DNA of 41,846 nt from Bacteroidales bacterium (GTDB lineage Bacteria > Bacteroidota > Bacteroidia > Bacteroidales > Bacteroidaceae), in NCBI GenBank assembly GCA_004555245.1, contig SFIS01000017.1, positions 1-41,846 of the forward strand, given 5' to 3'. Of the stretch, positions 7,090 through 15,255 are shown one piece after another. A program made the position numbers and the translations under genes. Below the pieces are notes generated by a model that saw only the letters and a list, made by a program, of their open reading frames with translations, had not been told where the DNA came from and ran no database searches. Each line of letters starts with the position of its first letter. Position 1 is the first letter of the stretch.

Positions 7090-7968
7090 ATGCTGCATCA
7101 TTTTCTGACGGTCATCTCACTGCTCGCCTGCATGGCAGTGACAAAGACCTGCGACAACATCACCTCACTGACCGACACCGGCGAACCCGCTTCAGAAAAC
7201 ACAGGCACGCAAGCTGGCGACGGGGAGAACGTCACACCGCCGGCAGCGGAGACAGACGGAGACGGCACCGCCGGGACGGAGAAACGCACAGCCTACGAAC
7301 TGCCGGCAACGAGAAAAGGCGAGATGATCGTCTCGCACACTGGCTTCACCATCTCATACAACAAAGCCAACAACACACCCGACTGGGCGGCATGGCAGCT
7401 CACGGCAGGCCACTGCGACGGTCCCGTAGAACGCTCAAGGAAATTCTGGGCTGACCCCGACATTCCGCGCCCCTACCGCGTGGAATACTACGAATACAAA
7501 GGCTCGGGATATGACAGAGGGCACATGTGCCCGGCGGGAGACATGAAATGGAGCGAGAAGGCGATGCACGACTGCTTCTATATGTCGAACATGTGTCCGC
7601 AGACAAGCGAACTCAACAGCGGGGCTTGGAACAAGCTGGAGATGAAATGCCGCGAATGGGCAGAGCAGGAAGGGGCGCTATATATCGTATGCGGACCGAT
7701 ATACAAAAGCGGAAACCGTGAGACTATTGGTATAGAACACGCCATACGCGTGCCAGACGAGTTCTTCAAGGCTGTGCTCTCGCTGCGCAAAGGACAGGAG
7801 AAAGCCATAGCCTTCATCTTCAGAAACGACGACAGCTCACAATCGTACAAGACGGCTGCAACAACAGTCGATCATGTTGAAGAAATCACAGGGCTCGACC
7901 TCTTCCATAACCTCGACGACGAGACAGAAGAAAAGGTGGAGGCGGAGAAAGGCTTTGTCACGAAATAA
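7090..7968 (+). CDS. Secreted or lipid-anchored DNA/RNA non-specific endonuclease
   Basis: A 292-aa nuclease of the beta-beta-alpha-Me NUC family (Serratia nuclease type), cleaving DNA and RNA with a single metal. The DRGH motif is at 142-145 (YDRGHMCPAGDM) with catalytic His145. It is followed by SNMCPQTSELNSGAWNKLE, which supplies the metal-binding Asn and the family N-x-G-x-W-x-x-LE. The N-terminus has a hydrophobic stretch with LLAC at 11-14, a possible lipobox, then about 50 Thr/Gly/Ala/Glu-rich linker residues before the domain. It is likely envelope-attached or exported. It lies 34 bp after pyrD on the same strand and may be read through. Confidence 0.9.
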   Translation: MLHHFLTVISLLACMAVTKTCDNITSLTDTGEPASENTGTQAGDGENVTPPAAETDGDGTAGTEKRTAYELPATRKGEMIVSHTGFTISYNKANNTPDWAAWQLTAGHCDGPVERSRKFWADPDIPRPYRVEYYEYKGSGYDRGHMCPAGDMKWSEKAMHDCFYMSNMCPQTSELNSGAWNKLEMKCREWAEQEGALYIVCGPIYKSGNRETIGIEHAIRVPDEFFKAVLSLRKGQEKAIAFIFRNDDSSQSYKTAATTVDHVEEITGLDLFHNLDDETEEKVEAEKGFVTK

Positions 7969-8003
7969 AAAGCCCACGGCGGACATCCGCGTGGAAGAAT
8001 TAT

Positions 8004-8021
8004 GTCAACTTGTCAACTCGT
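8004..8021. repeat. Dispersed GTTGACAAG-type intergenic motif
   Basis: On the minus strand this reads ACGAGTTGACAAGTTGAC. Seventeen of 18 bases recur at 26259-26276 on the plus strand, and the GTTGACAAG core recurs at about 23275 and 26340. It looks like a dispersed intergenic repeat of unknown function. Confidence 0.5.
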
Positions 8022-8045
8022 CTAATTGTCAATCAGAATAAAAAC

Positions 8046-8567
8046 ATGAAACGCATAGGGATAATAAGCGACACACACTCATACTGGGACGACAGATACC
8101 TCATACACTTCGCCGACTGTGACGAGATATGGCACGCAGGAGACATCTGCAGCATGGAGATGATTGAGAAACTGGAAGCACCATACGGAGAAGACAAAGA
8201 CGGGAAACCGAAACGGAGAATCGTCAGAGCAGTCTGCGGAAACTGCGACGGAGGAGACCTCAGACTGAGATTCAGGGAGACACTGAGATGGCGATGCGAA
8301 GACGTGGAGGTGATGATGAAGCATATAGGCGGCTATCCCGGGAAATACGACCCGTCAGTAAGACGACAGATAATGGACAACCCGCCGCAGCTCTTCATCT
8401 CCGGACACTCCCACATTCTGAAAGTCATGTACGACAGGACACTCAACCTGCTGCACATAAATCCCGGAGCTGCCGGACTGCAAGGATGGCAGAAAGAGCG
8501 CACGCTCATAAGGCTGTGCATCGAAGGCAGCAGAATATATGACCTCGAAGTAATTACTCTGGCATGA
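8046..8567 (+). CDS. YfcE/MJ0936-type metallophosphoesterase
   Basis: A 173-aa single-domain calcineurin-like phosphoesterase binding two metals. The motifs are all present: SDTHSYWD (D-x-H) near the N-terminus, DEIWHAGDI (GD), GNCDGG (GNCD) and SGHSH near the C-terminus, followed by NPGA. Family members hydrolyse small phosphodiesters; the natural substrate is unknown. I chose the ATG at 8046 because the protein starts MKRIGIISDTHS, the normal N-terminus; a TTG 12 codons earlier would add an unrelated tail made from the intergenic repeat. Same strand as the nuclease gene, 77 bp away. Confidence 0.88.
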   Translation: MKRIGIISDTHSYWDDRYLIHFADCDEIWHAGDICSMEMIEKLEAPYGEDKDGKPKRRIVRAVCGNCDGGDLRLRFRETLRWRCEDVEVMMKHIGGYPGKYDPSVRRQIMDNPPQLFISGHSHILKVMYDRTLNLLHINPGAAGLQGWQKERTLIRLCIEGSRIYDLEVITLA

Positions 8568-8862
8568 CACACTGCCGCAGAACTCCCCCCGCCGCGGTTT
8601 TCCGTCCTTTACATTCCCTACCCTACTCCTGCCCGCCCCCGCAGGCATACCCATTCGGCACCTATCTCACGTGCATCAGTATGCTCGATGGTATTCACGT
8701 CAACGAGGCGTTCCGCCTTCTTGCGCGACTCTTCCATCGTGACTTTAAAAGCCGCAAAAACATCAAATAAATCGCCCTGATATTTTTTGTATGTATTTTT
8801 TTGCTATATTTGCAGGACAAAACACATATAAAAATTCAATCAAACGATCTAATTTTAAATTT
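8568..8862. other. 295-bp intergenic region with a short antisense coding-like stretch
   Basis: Besides the BspA-like promoter, the minus strand at 8618-8737 holds a 39-codon frame starting MEESRKKAERLVDVNTIEHT and continuing DAREIGAEW. Its charged composition looks more protein-like than the opposite strand. It continues upstream without a clear boundary (AAFKVT before the Met). It may be the C-terminal remnant of a lost gene. No family recognised. Confidence 0.3.
8815..8822 (+). promoter_or_regulatory. -7 element of the BspA-like gene
   Basis: TATATTTG, followed by C, matches the Bacteroidota -7 box 41 bp before the ATG at 8863. The nearest TTTG upstream (8786-8789) is too far away for the usual spacing. 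Confidence 0.6.
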
Positions 8863-10032
8863 ATGAAGACACTAAAAATATTGACCGCCACGATGCTGCT
8901 GTTGGTAGCTATGTCGGCAGGTGCAGAGACCATTTCTGAGGTTACTATCGGGAATCTTGTGTATAGCCTTGACACAGACACCAAGGTCGCTACTGTCACG
9001 GGATATGACCGTAGTAATGAACCCACGGATGTTGTCATACCCAATACCATTAAGTATGGGGGGAATTATTCTGTGACTACTATTGGAGAGTGGGCTTTTA
9101 ATTATTGCACCTCCCTTGCATCCGTCAACATACCTAACTCTGTGACGACTATTGGAGAGTCGGCTTTTTCTTATTGCTCCTCCCTTGCATCCGTCAACAT
9201 ACCTAACTCTGTGACGACTATTGGAGAGGCGACTTTTGAGAATTGCACCTCCCTTGCATCCGTCAACATACCTAACTCTGTGACGACTATTGGAGAGAGG
9301 GCTTTTTATCAGTGCAGCGGTTTGACATCAATCACCATCGGGAATTCTGTGACAAGTATTGGATTTTGTGCTTTCGCAAAATGCTCAGAACTTGAAAATG
9401 TTTATTGCTATGCAGAGAATGTACCTTCAACGTATACCACAGCCTTCGAAGAATCAAGCATTAACTCTTCAACACTCTATGTTCCAACTTCTGCATTATA
9501 TTCATATCAGACAACAGCTCCATGGAGCGGATTCGGAACAATCAAGGCACTAGAAGGTACAGAAGCAAAGAAATGCGAAAAGCCTGTTATCTCATACAAT
9601 AATGGAGAACTAAGCTTCACTTGTGCAACAGAAGGAGTGGAATATGTAAGTAAGATAAATAGCGATGACTTTGGTAATTTCTACACCCAATTAGTACAAT
9701 TATCTGGTTGCTACAACATTTCAGTTACCGCAACAAAGGCAGGATATGATAACTCTGACGTAGCTACCGCAAAGCTTTATTGGCTTCCAACGTCTGATAT
9801 AGGCACAAACATCAACACTGCAAAGACTCGTGGCGTAGTTATTCAGTCAGCAGGTGGTTTCATCACCCTCTCCGGTCTTAATACAAACGAGCGAGTTGAC
9901 TTCTTCACTGTTGATGGCATTGCCCTCGGCTCTGCCACAGCAACAGATGGCACTGCTACATTCTCTGCCACTAACGGCACTATTGTCGTTGCGAAGATTG
10001 GCAAGGAGAGTGTGAAGATTGCGGTGGAGTAA
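8863..10032 (+). CDS. BspA-like leucine-rich repeat surface protein
   Basis: A 389-aa secreted protein. MKTLKILTATMLLLVAMSAGAE is a clear signal peptide, which is why the ATG at 8863 is preferred to the one at 8791; the promoter -7 box also lies between them. Residues of about 60-190 are LRR_5 / Treponema-pallidum-type leucine-rich repeats of 23 aa (SLASVNIPNSVTTIGE-AF--C). Three units are nearly identical at the DNA level. A linker follows, then a C-terminal domain (about 325-389) with VDFFTVDGIALGS and GTIVVAKIGKESVKIAVE, resembling a type IX secretion sorting tail. BspA family proteins bind host matrix proteins or other bacteria; the ligand here is unknown. Confidence 0.88.
   Translation: MKTLKILTATMLLLVAMSAGAETISEVTIGNLVYSLDTDTKVATVTGYDRSNEPTDVVIPNTIKYGGNYSVTTIGEWAFNYCTSLASVNIPNSVTTIGESAFSYCSSLASVNIPNSVTTIGEATFENCTSLASVNIPNSVTTIGERAFYQCSGLTSITIGNSVTSIGFCAFAKCSELENVYCYAENVPSTYTTAFEESSINSSTLYVPTSALYSYQTTAPWSGFGTIKALEGTEAKKCEKPVISYNNGELSFTCATEGVEYVSKINSDDFGNFYTQLVQLSGCYNISVTATKAGYDNSDVATAKLYWLPTSDIGTNINTAKTRGVVIQSAGGFITLSGLNTNERVDFFTVDGIALGSATATDGTATFSATNGTIVVAKIGKESVKIAVE
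9111..9297 (+). repeat. 69-bp tandem repeats inside the BspA-like gene
   Basis: The block beginning CTCCCTTGCATCCGTCAACA and running through GACTATTGGAGAG starts at 9111, 9180 and 9249, exactly 69 bp apart and identical over about 49 bp. Only the codons between (SAFSYCS, ATFENCT, RAFYQCS) vary. This near-identity implies recent expansion or gene conversion. Confidence 0.9.
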
Positions 10033-10047
10033 AGAATATATACGGAT

Positions 10048-10078
10048 TCCAAGGGGAGACAATTGCAATCCCCTTGGA
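10048..10078 (+). terminator. Hairpin after the BspA-like gene
   Basis: TCCAAGGGGA (10048-10057) pairs perfectly with TCCCCTTGGA (10069-10078) around an 11-nt loop, 15 bp after the stop codon. The T-run after it is weak (GTCAGTTT). Confidence 0.6.
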
Positions 10079-10392
10079 GTCAGTTTGCATAAGTCATAGA
10101 GACAAATACATCAACATGAAAGAGTGAACTAATGTACCTATCCCTTTGGCCCATATGTAAAAATATAATAAGGTACGTATGAAGAAGACGGATAAAATAG
10201 TATCAGCCGCACGCCTATACAGCCGCACATGATACTATTTTGACACTGATTTTCTGCAAAATCCGGTGTCTGGAAACCACGGGCTGACTTTCGGACGGAT
10301 TTTTCAGGGTTTTTATGCAAAATGCGTATATCGTTGATTATCAAACATTTATAGTTTTATAATCTTCATCAGAGGGATAAAAAACGAAGAAA

Positions 10393-10502
10393 AACAGCTA
10401 TTTTCGGCTGCAATATTGACTATTTTGGCGGCACACTTTGACTATTTCATCGGCTCACTTAGACTATTTTGGCTTCTCACTTTGACTTGTTGACACCTCT
10501 AC
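10393..10502 (+). repeat. 22-bp tandem array (array 2), five units
   Basis: Units begin at 10393, 10415, 10437, 10459 and 10481. The best three read approximately TTTGACTATTTTGGCGGCTC followed by AC, for example TTAGACTATTTTGGCTTCTC at 10459. The first and last units are degenerate. There is no spacer/repeat alternation, so it is not CRISPR. The GACTAT core and the 22-bp period are shared with array 1 (4104-4162). Confidence 0.8.
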
Positions 10503-10649
10503 CGGTAGCTTTTTGGATGTTGAAGTGCACAAAACCGTGCCAAAAAAGCGTTTCTCGGACAGAAAAGAAATGATTTCACGGGTGTTTCTGACGTGCAAGA
10601 AAGTATCATCAGTATGCTGCAATGGCACTTTCACGACACTAAACATCAT

Positions 10650-10879
10650 ACTAAGCGAAGCGGTCGTAACCTGTCTCGTGAGGGGAATAGCCTGTAAGGC
10701 TATACTAAGCGGAGCGTTCGTAACCCGGGACACAGTCCCGGGTCTCAAGCAGTATGACAACTGTCTGAAAGACAGTACCTTGTTATGTCGCAATTGATGG
10801 CGAGGTACTGCCTTACAGGCAGCCGCACCGCCATATTTTCCCGAGGGCTGCGCCCCCGGTTACGACCGCTCCGCTTAGT
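10650..10879. repeat. Nested palindrome cluster with 22-bp inverted ends
   Basis: The 22-mer at 10650-10671 (ACTAAGCGAAGCGGTCGTAA followed by CC) recurs inverted at 10858-10879 with one mismatch, and directly at 10704-10725 with two. Between them lie several short perfect hairpins: GCCTGTAAGGC (10690-10700), ACCCGGGAC/GTCCCGGGT (10723-10743), ACTGTCTGAAAGACAGT (about 10759-10775) and CTGCCTTACAGGCAG (about 10808-10822), plus AGCCTTACAGGCT (10882-10894). The inverted ends give it a MITE-like outline, but a structured RNA or a cluster of small palindromic repeats is as likely. Confidence 0.7.
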
Positions 10880-10972
10880 ACAGCCTTACAGGCTGGTCTT
10901 TAATTACAAGCGAACTTGAGTTAATAAATCATATCTTTTCGGGCATATCGCACGGAATGTGGAAAAAAAACG

Positions 10973-10980
10973 TATCTTTG
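10973..10980 (+). promoter_or_regulatory. -7 element of the CoA-disulfide reductase fusion gene
   Basis: TATCTTTG followed by C lies 21 bp before the ATG at 11002. It lies inside the frame that an upstream ATG at 10957 would use, so it supports the downstream start. Confidence 0.7.
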
Positions 10981-11001
10981 CAAACAAAAAACAGAGACAC
11001 T

Positions 11002-13509
11002 ATGGAAAACGGAAGACAAAAGACACGGTATGTCATCATAGGTGGCGTGGCGGGCGGCGCAACGGCTGCGGCACGCATCAGACGACTGACAGAAGATGCA
11101 GAGATTGTGCTCTTGGAGAGAGGCAGATATATCTCTTACGCCAACTGCGGACTGCCATATTATATCGGCGGCATCATCGCCGAGCGCGACCGGCTGTTTG
11201 TGCAGACACCCGAAGCCTTCGGACGACGCTTCAACATCGACGTCAGGACAGAGAACGAGGCGACTGAGATTCTTACCGAACGGAAGGAGGTCAGAGTGAG
11301 ACAATCCGACGGCGAGACCTATCTGCTGCACTACGACAAGCTCCTGCTTTCGCCCGGAGCATCGCCCGTGCGCCCGCCACTGCCCGGCATCGACGCTGAA
11401 GGCATCTTCACGCTGCGCAACGTTGACGACACGGACAGGATAAAGGACTATCTCTCGCATCACGACGTGAAGAAGGCGGTGGTGGTGGGAGGCGGTTTCA
11501 TCGGACTGGAGATGACCGAGTGTCTCGCTCACGCCGGAGCGGAAGTGGCGGTGGTGGAGATGGCGCAGCAGGTGATGGCACCTATCGACTGGTCGATGGC
11601 TGCATTCGTGCAGAGCCATCTTATAGAGAAAGGTGTGAAGCTGCATCTAAGACAGGCGGTGGAAGCGTTCGAGAAGAGAGGGCAGACGACAGTCGTAAGA
11701 CTTAAATCGGGAATGACCCTCGAAGCCGACATCGTGCTCCTGTCTATCGGAGTGAGGGCAGAGACAAGCCTCGCACGCACGGCGGGAATTGCCGTAGGAG
11801 AGGCGGGAGGCATAAAGGTGGACACCTTTTTGCAGACATCTGTGAAGGATGTGTATGCCGTAGGCGACGCCATAGAATTCCCGCACCCCGTCACGGGACA
11901 GCCGTGGATGAACTTCCTCGCCGGACCGGCAAACAGGCAAGCGCGCATCGTGGCTGACAACATGGTCGGGGGAAACACGAAAGAATATGAGGGCGCGATA
12001 GGCACCGCCATCGCAAAGGTGTTCGACATCGCCGTGGCGACAACAGGTCTGCCAGCCAAACGCCTGAGACAGATGGGCATTCCGTTCCTCTCGGCGACGA
12101 TACACAGCGCCGCGCACGCCGGCTACTATCCCGGCGCACGGCAGATGGAGATAAAGATTACATTCGCCCCCGACACCGGACGGCTCTACGGGGCGCAGAT
12201 AGTGGGATTCGAGGGGGTTGACACACGCATCAACCAATATGCGCTTGCCATAAAGCAGAAAGCGACGGTGGGCGACCTCATACGTCTGGAACATGCATAC
12301 GCACCGCCATTCTCGTCGGCGAAAGACCCCGTTGCAGTATCGGCTTACGTAGCAGAGAACATCATCACCGGCAGGATGCAGCCGCTCTACTGGCGAGAGC
12401 TGAGAGACAGCGACCGCAAGAATGTCACACTCATCGACGTGAGGACAAAAGACGAGGCGGCGCTCGGGACAATCGAAGGGGCGGTGAACATTCCGCTCGA
12501 CGAGATTAGAGAACGCATCGGAGAGATTCCGCACGACAAACCCGTATGGCTGTTCTGCGGCGTAGGACTGAGAGGTTATCTCGCATCCAACATCCTGAAA
12601 GCGAACGGATATGACGACGTGCGCAACCTGATTGGCGGACTGAGAACCTACGAGGCGGCGACACGGCAGTATGAGAACGCTGGCAGCGGCAATGGCAATT
12701 CAACGACAGCCGGCACAGACGAGGCATCTTCCAGCCAGACACCGACACAACAGACGGACAGAACAGCAACAGCCAGCGCGACAAGACGCATCGAAGTGGA
12801 TGCGTGCGGACTGCAATGCCCGGGACCGATAATGCGACTGAAAGAGGCGATGGAGACGATGCAGAACGGAGAAAGGATTGAAATATCGGCGACAGACGCC
12901 GCATTCCCGCGCGATGCGGAGGCATGGTGCCGTTCGACGTGCAACGTCTTCGTGGGCAAGACGGCTGACAAGGGACGATATATCGTGGAGATAGAGAAAC
13001 GCGAAGGACAACGCACCGTTTCAGACACTCACGCCAACGCCGACGGGAAGACTCTCATACTCTTCAGCGACGACCTCGACAAAGTCCTCGCAACGTTCGT
13101 GCTCGCCAACGGTGCGGCGGCAACGGGCAAGAAAGTCAGCATCTTCTTCACTTTCTGGGGACTGAATGCGATAAAGAAGAGAAAGAAACCAAAGACGGAG
13201 AAAGATTTCTTCGGCAAGATGTTCGGATGGATGCTGCCGTCAGACACTACAAGCCTCGCTCTCTCGAAGATGAACATGATGGGCATCGGAGCCAAGATGA
13301 TGCGCTATCTGATGAAGAAGAAAGGCGTCGCATCGATCGAGGAGATGCGACAACAGGCAATAGACAACGGAGTGGAGTTCATCGCATGCCAGATGTCGAT
13401 GGATGTCATGGGCATCAAACGAGAAGAACTGCTCGACAACGTCACCGTAGGTGGCGTGGCGACATATATGGAGAGAGCCGAAAAGGCTGGAGTGAACCTC
13501 TTCGTCTGA
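11002..13509 (+). CDS. CoA-disulfide reductase fused to rhodanese, TusA-like and DsrE-like domains
   Basis: An 835-aa four-domain sulfur/redox enzyme. Residues 1-450 form an FAD/NAD(P)H disulfide reductase: GGVAGGATAAARIRRL for FAD binding, the single active cysteine Cys49 in SYANCGLPYYIGG as in CoA-disulfide or polysulfide reductases, and GGGFIGLEMTE for NAD(P)H. Residues of about 460-553 are a rhodanese domain with Cys519 in FCGVGLRG. After a Ser/Thr linker, about 596-670 is TusA-like with Cys606 in CGLQCPGPI. The rest (about 683-835) is DsrE/DsrF-like. The chain suggests persulfide handed from rhodanese to TusA/DsrE with the reductase recycling thiols (inference). It stands alone with its own -7 box. 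Confidence 0.9.
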   Translation: MENGRQKTRYVIIGGVAGGATAAARIRRLTEDAEIVLLERGRYISYANCGLPYYIGGIIAERDRLFVQTPEAFGRRFNIDVRTENEATEILTERKEVRVRQSDGETYLLHYDKLLLSPGASPVRPPLPGIDAEGIFTLRNVDDTDRIKDYLSHHDVKKAVVVGGGFIGLEMTECLAHAGAEVAVVEMAQQVMAPIDWSMAAFVQSHLIEKGVKLHLRQAVEAFEKRGQTTVVRLKSGMTLEADIVLLSIGVRAETSLARTAGIAVGEAGGIKVDTFLQTSVKDVYAVGDAIEFPHPVTGQPWMNFLAGPANRQARIVADNMVGGNTKEYEGAIGTAIAKVFDIAVATTGLPAKRLRQMGIPFLSATIHSAAHAGYYPGARQMEIKITFAPDTGRLYGAQIVGFEGVDTRINQYALAIKQKATVGDLIRLEHAYAPPFSSAKDPVAVSAYVAENIITGRMQPLYWRELRDSDRKNVTLIDVRTKDEAALGTIEGAVNIPLDEIRERIGEIPHDKPVWLFCGVGLRGYLASNILKANGYDDVRNLIGGLRTYEAATRQYENAGSGNGNSTTAGTDEASSSQTPTQQTDRTATASATRRIEVDACGLQCPGPIMRLKEAMETMQNGERIEISATDAAFPRDAEAWCRSTCNVFVGKTADKGRYIVEIEKREGQRTVSDTHANADGKTLILFSDDLDKVLATFVLANGAAATGKKVSIFFTFWGLNAIKKRKKPKTEKDFFGKMFGWMLPSDTTSLALSKMNMMGIGAKMMRYLMKKKGVASIEEMRQQAIDNGVEFIACQMSMDVMGIKREELLDNVTVGGVATYMERAEKAGVNLFV

Positions 13510-13535
13510 CGAATAGAAAAATAAATACAACCGCA

Positions 13536-15131
13536 ATGAGAAAACTGACGACACTGTATCTGGCAGCATTATGCAGCACCGCTGTGTATGCACAGGATGT
13601 AAGCATCGACGAGCTTTATCCGCCAACAAACAACCGTGAAGTGAAAATCGGCAGCACCAACCTGCCCATCGTGTTCATCAACACCTTAGGTTCCGTCATA
13701 CAACGTGAGGAGAGGATAACGGCGCGGATGAAAATCATACACAACGGCGACGGCTGCATGAACTACGGCGACACCATCGCACACCCCGAACAGACCGTGG
13801 ACTACGAAGGCTATATCGGGCTGAAATACCGCGGAAACTCGTCGTTCGAGAAATCTGACAAGAAGCCCTACGGCTTCAAGACTCTCGAACAGACACTGGA
13901 AGAAGGCGGGAAAAAAGCGAAGGTCACGCTGCTCGGAATGGGGAAAGACAACGACTGGGTGCTGCTCGCACCTTTCAACGACAAGTCGATGATACGCGAC
14001 ATTCTCACATTCGAACTCGCACGCCCGTATTTCGCATACGTGCCGCACGGCAGATTCTGCGAACTGATGCTCAACGGGGTGTACTACGGGGTGTTTATTC
14101 TATGCGAACGGCCGGGGAAAGGGAAGAACCGCATGAACCTGCACGACCCGGGGGAAGACGGAGGAGACCTCACGGGAGACTTCCATGTGGAGATTGACCG
14201 CGACGACGAGGAGATATACTATACCTCGCCCTACCGCCCGAAAAACATCTTCGGAAACGAAGACAACAAACGGCACGTGTTCTATCAATACAAAAACCCC
14301 GACCCCGACGACCTGAAAGAGATGCCGGCTGAGGTGAGGACAAACATCGACAATGCCATCAACGAGATGGAGACGGTTTTCACACAGACGGACTACACCG
14401 ACCCCGTCACGGGATATGCAAAATACATAAACGTCATGTCGTTTATCGACTATATGCTAACGACTGAGTTCACGCTGAACTATGACGGATACAGACTAAG
14501 CACCCACCTGTACAAATACAGCGTGACACGGGCAGAGAAGGAGGGGCTGGACCACCGCTGGCAAATGACGCTATGGGACTTCAACATAGCATACGGCAAC
14601 GACAAGAGGCTGGGCCTGCAGACGGATATCTGGCAGTATGACTTCAACAAGCGGAATCTGGCAAGCGACAATGCAGTGCCTTTCTGGTGGGAGAAACTGC
14701 TGGCAGACCCCGCCTTCATGCAAGCCGTCAGACAGAGATGGGCGGAATACCGAGCCGGGGCTTTCTCTGACACGAACATCGACAGCACCATCGACGCGCT
14801 CGCCGGAGAACTGACTCGATGCGGGGCTACCGACAGAAACGAAGAGGCTTGGAAGACATACGGCAGAAGGCTATGGCCGAACTACACCACGATAAAAGAC
14901 TATGCCGAGGAGATAAGCAACCTGAAGGCATGGATAAAAAAACGGGTGGCGTTTCTCGACAGGGAACTGGGCGGTACAACGGGAATGACAATGTGCCGTG
15001 ACATCAGCGACAACAGGGCTGCCGTAGTCAGACGACACACACCCGACGGGCGCACTGCCACCGAATCGACAAAGGGACTTGTCATAACAAGATTCGCTGA
15101 CGGAAGCGTAAAGAAGACGGTGCAACGATGA
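13536..15131 (+). CDS. Secreted CotH-like kinase-fold protein
   Basis: A 531-aa protein with signal peptide MRKLTTLYLAALCSTAVYAQ. The ATG at 13536, 26 bp after the previous stop, gives this N-terminus; longer frames only overlap the upstream gene. CotH family blocks are present: KYRGNSSFEKSDKKPYGFKT, NDWVLLAPFNDKSMIRD, LMLNGVYYGVFILCERPG, and the late LWDFNIAYGN metal-site region. CotH proteins have an atypical protein-kinase fold, and some phosphorylate spore-coat or surface proteins. The C-terminus (GLVITRFADGSVKKTVQR) resembles the short sorting tail of type IX secretion substrates. Role here unknown, probably at the cell surface. It converges on topB. Confidence 0.85.
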   Translation: MRKLTTLYLAALCSTAVYAQDVSIDELYPPTNNREVKIGSTNLPIVFINTLGSVIQREERITARMKIIHNGDGCMNYGDTIAHPEQTVDYEGYIGLKYRGNSSFEKSDKKPYGFKTLEQTLEEGGKKAKVTLLGMGKDNDWVLLAPFNDKSMIRDILTFELARPYFAYVPHGRFCELMLNGVYYGVFILCERPGKGKNRMNLHDPGEDGGDLTGDFHVEIDRDDEEIYYTSPYRPKNIFGNEDNKRHVFYQYKNPDPDDLKEMPAEVRTNIDNAINEMETVFTQTDYTDPVTGYAKYINVMSFIDYMLTTEFTLNYDGYRLSTHLYKYSVTRAEKEGLDHRWQMTLWDFNIAYGNDKRLGLQTDIWQYDFNKRNLASDNAVPFWWEKLLADPAFMQAVRQRWAEYRAGAFSDTNIDSTIDALAGELTRCGATDRNEEAWKTYGRRLWPNYTTIKDYAEEISNLKAWIKKRVAFLDRELGGTTGMTMCRDISDNRAAVVRRHTPDGRTATESTKGLVITRFADGSVKKTVQR

Positions 15132-15170
15132 GAGGAAGATGAGACATAAGCACATACCATAAACGGCATA

Positions 15171-15233
15171 CGCCCCATAGCTGCCTGTGAACACTCTGCA
15201 CAATGCGTGAGGTTCACGGACATCTATGGGGCG
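15171..15233. terminator. Long stem-loop between convergent cotH-like gene and topB
   Basis: CGCCCCATAG (15171-15180) pairs perfectly with CTATGGGGCG (15224-15233), and an inner CTGTGAAC/GTTCACGG extends the stem. It sits between two convergent genes, so it probably serves both. No strong T-run is present on either side. Confidence 0.55.
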
Positions 15234-15255
15234 CAACGTATATATGCGTGAAAGG

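Larger units (their letters stand above)
10100..10950. other. 850-bp intergenic region rich in repeats, no gene
   Basis: No reading frame here has convincing protein features; the 94-109-codon frames at 10464-10797 run through the repeats on both strands. The content is the 22-bp tandem array (10393-10502), a cluster of nested palindromes (10650-10900), and the promoter of the next gene at 10973. Confidence 0.6.

Noticed and set aside
10393..10502. Short CRISPR array
   Set aside because: The 22-bp units abut one another without spacers, and no cas genes are present.
10464..10797. Two overlapping 94-109-codon frames
   Set aside because: Both run through the repeat arrays and palindromes, on opposite strands, with no protein signature.
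10957..11001. Upstream ATG for the CoA-disulfide reductase fusion
   Set aside because: It lies upstream of the -7 box and so would not be on the transcript.
11647..12534. 295-codon minus-strand frame opposite the CoA-disulfide reductase fusion
   Set aside because: Shadow of the rhodanese/reductase region; no motif or start signal.
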